Assembly (NCBI GenBank): GCA_928212115.1
Contig: CAKMRJ010005634.1
Coordinates: 263,495,851-263,559,850, forward strand
Origin: Lactuca virosa
Taxonomy: Eukaryota; Streptophyta; Magnoliopsida; Asterales; Asteraceae
Length of the DNA stretch: 64,000 bases
Direction of reading: 5' to 3'
Below, one piece after another: positions 56,678-64,000 of this stretch. The first letter of the stretch is position 1. Each line of letters begins with the position of its first letter. The position numbers and the translations under genes are program-made. The notes beneath the pieces were generated by a model. The model worked only from the letters and a program-made list of their open reading frames with translations, was not told the origin of the DNA and did no database searches.

Positions 56678-57208
56678 GGGAACCTCCAGAGGCTGCAGCT
56701 TGCCATGCGGTCTCTAGTGCTCGGCCTTGACCATCCTACAGTTCAAGCACCTCTCAACGTACCAAGCGATCTTTCTCTTCATGCACAGCCACCAATAACT
56801 CAAACTCAGATCCTGGTACATCTTGATGGCTCCCAGGTGAATAGAGAAGCGAGACTTATGAGCCTCCTCCAATACGATCTGTCTGACTCCACCAGATATC
56901 GGAACCCACACCTGACCGCAACGGTTCAACAACCCACGACTGTCCTTCACAAATCAGGTGATCTCACCTCTAATCCTCTCAAGATTCTAGTTCTCCTGCC
57001 ATACACCCTCAGCCTGAGCTTCCTTGATCAAGCTCACCAGTGGCGAATCTACAGATATCCTCATACATGATGCCGAAATGGAAGATCCATCCGTCTTGCG
57101 GCTCAGGGCATCCCCAACCACGTTCGCTTTACTCGGATGGTAAAGCATCTCGCAGTCATAATCCTTGACTACGCCCAGCCACCTGCACTGTCTCATGTTT
57201 AGGTTCGG
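56678..57208 (-). pseudogene. pol: RNase H end and integrase zinc domain of element H
   Basis: 56987-57196: DYDCEMLYHPSKANVVGDALSRK. 56714-56950: HKSRFSIHLGAIKMYQDL, WWLCMKRKIAWYVERCLNCRMVKAEH, the HHCC zinc module. In-frame stops lie at about 56714, 56955, 56985 and 57208. Confidence 0.83.
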
Positions 57209-57745
57209 CTAATCCATGATATGCCTCAAGCTCTTGTGGTCCGTGTATATGGTACAGCGGACCCCGTATAGGTAATGCCTCCAGATCTTGAGGGCGAATA
57301 CTACCGCTCCCAGCTCAAGATCATGTGTGGGATATCTCGTCTCATGCGGCTTCAGTTGTCGCGAAGCATAGGCTATCACCCTTCCTCTCTGCATGAGGAC
57401 TACCCCTAATCCGGTGATGGACGCATCATAGAAAACCACAAAATCCTTCACTCCCTCAGGGAGGGTCAACACTGGGGCCTCGCAAAGTCCCTATCGCAGA
57501 GTCTCGAATGTCATCTGTTGCTCAGGTCCCCACCGGAAATGTACTCCCTTCCTCGTCAGACGAGTGAGGGGTACCGCGATTTTGGAGAAGTCGTGAATGA
57601 ATCTACGATAGTAACCTGCTAATCCCAGAAAACTCCTGATATCCGAGGGATATTTCGGAACCTTCCACTGCATCACCGCCTCAATCTTGGCCGGATTGAC
57701 CAAAATCCCATCCTGGTTAACGAGATGTACAAGGAACTGAACATC
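57209..57745 (-). pseudogene. pol: connection region and RNase H of element H
   Basis: 57491-57703: VNPAKIEAVMQW, FLGLAGYYRRF, RWGPEQQMTFETLR. 57209-57472: FVVFYDASITGLGVVLMQRG, THDLELGAVVFALK and TDHKSLRHIMD. The RNase H DAS motif is kept. TAG stops at 57491 and 57209 interrupt it. Confidence 0.84.
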
Positions 57746-58246
57746 TCACAACCAAAACTCACATTTCGAGAATTTGGAATAAAGCCGTTCTCGCCTCAAA
57801 ACTCCCATTAGCTCGCAGATATGCTCCTCATGCTTCTCTTTGGTCTTGGAATACACCAAGATGTCATCTATGAACACAATAGTCGAGCGATCGAGCATCA
57901 GTTTGCATACCCTATTCATCAGGTCCATGAATATGACTGGCACGTTGGTGAGCCCAAAAGGCATCACCACGAACTCGTAATGTCCGTAACGAGTCCGAAA
58001 CGCGGGCTTCTCCACGTCCTCCTCCCTCACCCTGACTTGATGGTACCCGGACCTCAAGTCTATCTTGGAGAACCAAGATGCTCCATGTAGCTGATCAAAG
58101 AGATCATCAATCCGGGGAAGCGGATAACGATTCTTCACCGTCAACTTGTTCAGCTCCCGGTAATCAATGCACATGTGGTGTGAACCATCCTTCTTCTTGA
58201 TGAAGAGGATCGGTGCTCCCCACGGAGGACTGTTCAGATGAATGAA
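57746..58246 (-). pseudogene. pol: reverse transcriptase of element H
   Basis: MCIDYRELNKLTVKNRY, LRSGYHQVRV, FIDD (57863-57874) and SKCEFWL are readable. The frame ends in a TGA at 57746. The fragment before 58174 is separated from the protease part by TAG at 58247 and a small indel. Confidence 0.85.
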
Positions 58247-58918
58247 CTACTTACCTAGCAGCTCATGCAGCTGAGATGACAGCTCTTGCATCTCTGGTGG
58301 TGCCAATCGGTACGGCGCCTTGGCGATAGGGGCCGCACCTGACACATGGTCGATCCTGAACTCGACCTGCCTCTCCGGAGGCACTCCGGGTAATTCCTCC
58401 GGAAACACATCAGCAAACTCTCTGACGACTGGAACCTCTGAAACCGAGGCCTGACCCCCAACCCACGTATCCACCACATACGCCAAATAACCCGCACACC
58501 CGTACTGAATATACTGTCTAGCCCTGACGGTTGAGCAAAACCATGAACCCAATCTAGTGCCCTCACCATTGATAACCAACTCTCCCACTTGGGGTTCAAA
58601 CTACTACACGTTGACCCTGGCAGTCAATCATGGTACCGAAACGACTTATCCAGTCCATACCTACTATAACGCAAACATCCCCCATAGGAATCGGAATCAA
58701 GTCAATCGGGAAGGATACCCTGAAGATCTCCAGAACGCAACCCTGATAGACTGAAGAAGCAGAAATCCCGTGTTCGTTGGTGATGGAGACTCGCAACGGG
58801 CACTCTAGCTCTCCTAAAGGCAAACTGAACTCCCTACTAAAATATCGAGAGACAAATGACTGACTCGCTCCAGATTCAGACAGCACAAGAGCGGGCAGAG
58901 AGTTCACTAAGAACATAC
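58247..58918 (-). pseudogene. pol: protease of element H
   Basis: Two open parts (58596-58916 and 58247-58588). The active site reads LSESGASQSF, so the catalytic D-S-G is E-S-G; a Glu there should abolish activity. VCVIVGMDWISRFG follows. A stop at 58596 lies before a GELVINGEGTR linker; VPVVREFADVFPEELPG and PERQVEFRIDHV follow. The start of this part is the splice acceptor proposed at 58919. Confidence 0.82.
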
Positions 58919-58985
58919 CTAACATAGGTACAAACACATCAACATAAAACAGATATAATCAATAAGATAAAGGATAGAAACATAC
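58919..58985 (-). other. putative 67-bp intron between gag and protease, element H
   Basis: On the minus strand, gag ends in codons for VVAG, the last codon being G-GT. The gap begins GTATGTTTC (58985 down) and ends TATGTTAG (58919). If it is removed, gag VVAG joins MFLVNSLPAL of the protease in one frame. The 5' and 3' boundary sequences are themselves similar (GGTATGTT), so a local duplication is an alternative. Without splicing, the two parts are in different frames. Confidence 0.5.
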
Positions 58986-60233
58986 CAGCCACCACATCCA
59001 GTGCTGTCCTAGACTCCTCAGCTGTGAGCCGGAAGGCGCATCGCCGAGCCCTCAGGGGCTCTGCTCTACCCTGACTCCTGTCAGTAATCCTCAGTGTAGT
59101 CGGCGCTGGAGGCTGTGCCGGCCTGGCAGTGAGCAATGGACAGTTGTTCTTCATGTGACCAACCTGATCGCAGTGGTAACAGATCCTCATATCCTGAACC
59201 GAGGCTAACTGACGGCAATCCCTCGCAAAGTGCCCCTCCTTTACGCACTTGCGGCACGCACCACTGGATCGACAAACTCCAGAATGACCCTTCCCACACT
59301 TTCCGAAAGTGCGGCCGTGATGGCCTTCAGACCTAGAATCGGCGGTCTTGGACCGCTTCGGCGCCGACTGTGACTGCGTCGGGACCTGCCTTTGCTCTCT
59401 CAACTACAACTCAATCTCAAGCTCACGCCGCCTAGCGGCCTCCTGTAACTCCAGTAACATATCATAACGTTGGGTAGCAACGAACTGTGAGATGTCGGTC
59501 TTGAGCATGCTCATGTAACATGTCATTTGAGCTTGCTCAGAAGAAAAATCCGGGCAGAACATCGCCCTCTCAGTAAACATCCGGGTGACTTCCGTCATCG
59601 ACTCCGTACCCTGTCTCAAATCCAAAAACTTTTGTGCCATCCACTTTTGCTCAACCCACGGAATATAGCGAGAGTCGAACATCTCCCTGAACTGATCCCA
59701 AGTAACCGTATCTCTCTGCTCATCAGAATATGACCCCGTCATTAATCTCCACCAGTCCTTTGCTCCGGACCTCAGCAGGTTTAGAGCACACCTGACCTTC
59801 TGGTCATTAGGACATGAGCATGTGAAAAAGTATCCCTCCACATCAGACAGCCACCTCATGGCTATAATCGACACCTGAACTCCATCATAGGTCGGCGACT
59901 TCGTGTTATCGAAGTCCCGATACTGAAAAGCCCGACTGGCCCCACCACCTGCAGCTGCTACGCCTACGGAAGCTATAGCGGCAACCATCTCAGCAATGGC
60001 TGCATAACGCTCATCAAAGTACTCGACCATAACGGTCTTAATAGACCCTCAAACATCTCCGATAACTGACCCTAGAACAGTGTAGCAACCTCATCATGCA
60101 GGATCTCCCTAATCCTGGCATCCAACTCATTTGGTCTCATCTGACCAATGGTTTTGGGCACTGCTGGTCCACCCTGACTACCATCTCCTGATCCTGACCC
60201 GGATCCGGTCACACATCGCCTTGTAACCACCAT
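58939..60233 (-). pseudogene. gag: gag of element H
   Basis: The family start MVVTRRCVTG is at 60233. A one-base frameshift and an in-frame stop lie between about 60040 and 60080. It is then open 59404-60030 (YRDFDNTKSPTYDG, SGAKDWWRLM, CPDFSSEQAQM). A TAG at 59404 is followed by the same frame to 58939. Knuckles: CGKCGKGHSGVC, CRKCVKEGHFARDC and CYHCDQVGHMKNNC. Confidence 0.86.
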
Positions 60234-60998
60234 GCTAAAAATCTACCAGGAAGATGTCATACATTCCATATAATGACGGGGAACCAACTCGTAACATAGC
60301 CCTAGGGGTTGTGACTTCCTTGCTACGCATATGGGTCCTGCGCTTTCAATAGTACGAGCCCATGCTACCTTCCACACCTACCCATATTTATCTCAAAGAT
60401 CATCGCAACTCCCTAACAATATACATAAGCATATGCGAGAGCTCAATCCTCACTCCTAAAGGAAGGCTAAATATCTCATAACTAGCTGTCTGACCCCGCA
60501 CAACTCATCCATGAAACTTCCACCAACCATGCAGCACTCGTGTATACTAGGGATACATAACACTGGACCCTATAGACATTCGAATACCTGATCCTACCCT
60601 AAGCCCTTCATCAAACAAGAACAGGAAATATGGCCAAACCAAACATTAGCCGGCTATAATATCTTAGTTATATACAATTGTGATGCATACACTAAGCAAC
60701 TACAGTAATGATGTCAGTTTCATATAAGAAGAACCCTAGGCTAACATGCATTATAAAATCAGGCAATTCTATTATGCAATTCCTGAAGATCCCTAGCCTA
60801 TCACTAGCATGTTGTTCTAACATATCATAATATCAAATAACCGTATGATATTTTGGGGTCTACTTACTGGCTCAGGCTGATCGTACACTTTGCATCCTCC
60901 TTTAGTATTTTGAAAACCATTTGAAAATCATTTTGAAAATCTTTTGCTTAGTTTGAGACTGGATTCACATGAGTGTTCCTCCAATTCACTCAAAACAA
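60234..60998 (-). other. leader of element H
   Basis: About 765 bp between the primer site and gag, no ORF of interest. AT-rich, with CCTAGGCTAACATGC-like patches. Nothing else noted. Confidence 0.5.
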
Positions 60999-61011
60999 GG
61001 CTCTGATACCA
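60999..61011 (-). promoter_or_regulatory. primer-binding site of element H
   Basis: GGCTCTGATACCA on the + strand, the same as in element G, just outside the 5' LTR. Confidence 0.9.
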
Positions 61012-61014
61012 ACT

Positions 61015-62827
61015 TGTAACATCCATAAAATTCATAAAAAAATTAAAACTTTTTCAAACACCCAAAAGGCATTAGTTATTACTAAATGTATTCAAAATAG
61101 TTTCATATTAGAGAATCCCAGAAATCAAAGTCATAAAATGTGAGGAGGTGCACGATCAAGCCTTCGCCTTCCCGCAATCATCCGAAGTACCTGAAACAAA
61201 ATCCACAATTGTAAGCCCGAAGCTTAGTGAGTTCCCCCAAAATACCAAGGCCATACAAACCAGAACAATATCATAACAAACAGCATGCATACAGAGTCTT
61301 CAGCATGACTGGACCGTCCTCATCGGGCCTTCAGTCAATCTGGCCTACTCTCAGAACCTTCAGCATGTCTGGTCAGCCCTATCGGGCCTTTAGCCTGTCT
61401 GGACCGTTCTCCAGGCCTTCAGCCTGACTAGTACGCCCCGATGGGCCTTCATTCTATCTGGGCCGCCCTGGGTTTGTTGGCCTAGAGCACAAAGCAGGAC
61501 CGCCTCAACCCACCCCGTAATCATACAATCAACGCATAAACATCATACGCTAGCTAGCATGTACAAACAGTCATACATATCTAACAGATCACTAATCATA
61601 GCCTCATCCTATATACCAGGATACCGATCTAACAGATCACTAAACATAGCATCATCCTATATACCAGGATACACATCTAACAAATCACTAAACATAGCAT
61701 CATCCTATATACCAGGATACAATCCAAAAAGGGTCGGCCTTGGTGCCTTAGACCCTGTTGATATAGAGAGAAGAACTCACCTCACAAGTAGTGCTGAACC
61801 AATAAAATCGAATCCTAACTCACAGCTCCGAACTCAAATGCCTGTAACCACCATATGACTAATTCCATTAAAATCCCAAATTACCAAAATACCCTCAAAA
61901 GTCAAACTTGGTCAACCACAGTCCAAGTCAAAGTCAACAGTCAAGGTCAACCGTCCATGTTGACCAAACTCGTCGAGTGCATCTAGCAACTCGTCGAGTT
62001 CCTTCACTGTTCAGAAAAATCATGAAAAGCTCGAGTCAACTCGCCGAGTTACCAGAGCAACTAGTCGAGTTCTTCAATATCTAGAAGGCGGGAAAACCCT
62101 CACCAACTCGTCGAGTTGGCTAAGCAACTCGTCGAATTTTCCTGTCTTAACGTATTCAGCCCTTTCCAGTCGAATACAAGGCCCCAAAATACAGATGAAG
62201 CCCTTTAGGACTGAGATACCACGTAAAGTTGCTAACTTTACGTGCATGCAAGGAATCAAAGGGATTTAAACACTCATATGAAGTTTATTATGAGTTTTAG
62301 AGCATGAAGGAGGGCTAAGACTAAGTAAATTTGGTAACTTTAAGTCCAACGAGGCCCTAAGATGCTCAGATCTGAAGTCCTAGCTTCAAAGCATGCTCAA
62401 AACCAAGAATGACTCAAGAATGAGCTAGAAATGACCATAAACTCTCTAATGGAGAGATCTAACAAAGGATTGATCAAGATGGCAGCTTTTTACCTCCAAA
62501 TGATTGCAAAAACAGTGAAGCTCCCAGATCTAAGGCTTTCTACGCAATCCAACCTCTTCAAGCTTCTAGTTTCCTCCAAAAGAACACAAGATTAACTCTC
62601 CAAAACTCACACACACTCAAGAAAGTAATAGATAACATCTAGGGTTTCTCTCTCTGGACAATAAGGTGGTAAGGGAGGCCGGTGAGGGGACTTAAGGTCC
62701 TTTAAATAGCTTGCAAACCCTAAAATTAGGGTTTTCACGCACAACCTCAACTCGTTGAGTAGGTTCCATAATCCACGCGGCTTTATTAGTTCCTTAAAAT
62801 TTCATACCTAGGAGTCAGGTTGTTACA
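61015..62827 (-). repeat. 5' LTR of element H
   Basis: 1813 bp. Same start as the left LTR and the same two tandem arrays. TATTTAAA on the minus strand at 62701-62708. AACTCGTCGAGTT clusters lie near 61968-62136. The segment at 62745-62800 lacks about 90 bp present in the left LTR. Confidence 0.92.
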
Positions 62828-64000
62828 AGAGACTTGTGCACTAAGTCTCTTGTTAGACCTTTAGTTAGGTGTTTTGCCAAATTTTGTTGCGATTTCGCAA
62901 ACTCAACTAGAAGCAAACCATTCATGATTAGTTCTGTAATCATATTGTATCTAACACCTAAGTGTCTATACTTTCCATTATAAAACTGGCTATATGCCTT
63001 AGTCAAGGTGGCAACATCATCACAAATGATAGAAATAGGTGTTATCAGCTTTGACCACAAAGGAATCTCATTCACTAAATTTTGTAGCCTCTCCACTTCT
63101 TTACCAACAACAGATAACACAATAAACTCATATTCTATTTTCGAGTTTGTAATGCAAGTTTACTCTTGGAAGCCTAGGAAATGACACCTCCCTCAAGCAA
63201 GAATACCCATCTAGTAGTTGAAAAATGGTCACCCATGTTGGTTGTCCAACTTGCATCTGGATGACCCTCTAAAACCGAAGGATATCCTAAGTAACTCAAA
63301 CCATACTCCATGCTTCCCATGAGATAGTTAAACACTCCATGAACTGCTTGCTAGTGTTAAGCACTGGGATTACTAGTGTACCTGCTCAATTTGTCCACAT
63401 CAAAATAAATATCAGGCCTAATACTTGTCATGACATACATTAAGCTACCAATAGCCTTAGAGTACTCCAATTGTGAAATAGGAATGACAATGTATGGCAT
63501 TAATTTCACACTAGAATTCATAAGAGAACTCACATGAGAACAATCACTAAAATTAAACCGTTTGAGTGATTAATATGCCTTTGTTCACCCGCTTAATCCT
63601 TCTTCCAAGAATGAAATCAGTGTCTCCCAAGTATTTCATGGAAAATTTTAGATGACAACAATTGCTTGGTTTCATCTATTTGGTCTTGGTCAATACCAAA
63701 ATCAGCTTGTCATCTATATGTAAGAAAATGATCATTCATTCACTAGTAGTATCAATAAATCTACTATAAACACATTTATCAAATCAGTTTAACTTAAAAC
63801 CAAAGGACAAAATAACCTCATCAAAACTTTGATGCCATTTTTTGGGTGCTTGTTTCAAACCATACAAGGATTTTACAAGTTTACATACCATATGCTCTTT
63901 ACCGGACATAACCAAACATTTTTGTTATTTCATGTAATTTTTTTCATCAAGTTCACCATTTCAAAAAGGTTATTTTAATATCCATTTTATGGGAAATCAG
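62828..64000 (-). pseudogene. pol: Ty1/copia pol (RT and RNase H) of the element hosting H, runs off the window
   Basis: Reading on the minus strand gives HLGVRYNMITELIMNG and FAKSQQNLAKHLTKGL near 62828-63120, which is the end of a copia RNase H. Farther right, degenerate RNase H and RT follow, with many stops. It continues past 64000. H entered just after this C-terminal part. It is older and more decayed than copia C. Confidence 0.75.

Larger units (their letters stand above)
53123..62827 (-). mobile_element. Ty3/gypsy element H, near complete, with internal insertion
   Basis: LTRs of 1.8-1.9 kb, an initiator-Met primer site (60999-61011), gag and pol on the minus strand. Flanking 5-mers AGTGA (53118-53122) and AGAGA (62828-62832) match at 4 of 5 bases. 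The LTRs differ more than those of G, including two small deletions in the right LTR, so H is the older insertion. An unrelated ~0.6-kb piece lies in the chromodomain-like tail. Confidence 0.92.

Noticed and set aside
56567..57070. 167-codon ORF on the + strand
   Set aside because: Antisense to integrase and RNase H of element H; no domain of its own.

Overview
This window reads as nuclear DNA of a flowering plant, most probably Asteraceae. The lettuce genus Lactuca is my best guess, because I associate the many ACTCGTCGAGT-type palindromes with lettuce sequence; this is recollection, not a search. Only one convincing host gene is present: an intronless SAUR-type auxin-response gene at 42200-42580 (+). 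Almost everything else is nested LTR-retrotransposon sequence, nearly all of it decayed.

Left block, 1-28670, mostly + strand. A Ty3/gypsy chromovirus-like element (A) enters from the left edge with an extra coiled-coil ORF upstream of gag, broken gag and pol, and a 2.6-kb 3' LTR (6495-9137). Its pol is split by a solo Ty1/copia LTR (4151-4904) with a near-perfect 5-bp target duplication. A sits inside the gag of a second gypsy element (B, 9138-11516). B is cut off by a copia element (C, 11517-19495) with two LTRs, PBS, gag and pol. C is followed by the tail and LTR of another copia (D, 19496-20796), which abuts a third gypsy copy (E, 20797-28670) of the same family as A.

Middle block, 28671-41210. 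This is a coding-free, copia-LTR-related unit present twice about 9.7 kb apart. The left copy is interrupted by a 2.3-kb mosaic of fragments (30783-33048) and by a 3.2-kb solo gypsy LTR with perfect target duplications (33173-36399). The right copy preserves the matching empty site. The SAUR gene and its short intergenic flanks follow (41210-43998).

Right block, 44003-64000, minus strand. Two near-complete gypsy elements lie here: G (44003-52599, TSD CAACA) and H (53123-62827, TSD AGTGA/AGAGA). H lies inside an older copia element whose reverse transcriptase/RNase H end runs to the right edge. Each has LTRs, an initiator-Met PBS and gag-pol with stops and frameshifts. H carries a foreign 0.6-kb insertion in its chromodomain-like end.

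The most striking observation is not a gene. Unrelated LTRs here carry clusters of short perfect palindromes placed alike, one cluster just upstream of the TATA box and one in the transcribed leader. Paired substitutions preserve the symmetry: GTGTGCGGCCGCACAC versus GTGTACGGCCGTACAC, and G/A/T-ACTCG-N-CGAGT-C/T/A. Other observations are a probable 67-nt intron between gag and protease, catalytic-site losses in two proteases, and a stop-codon spectrum that looks like cytosine deamination.
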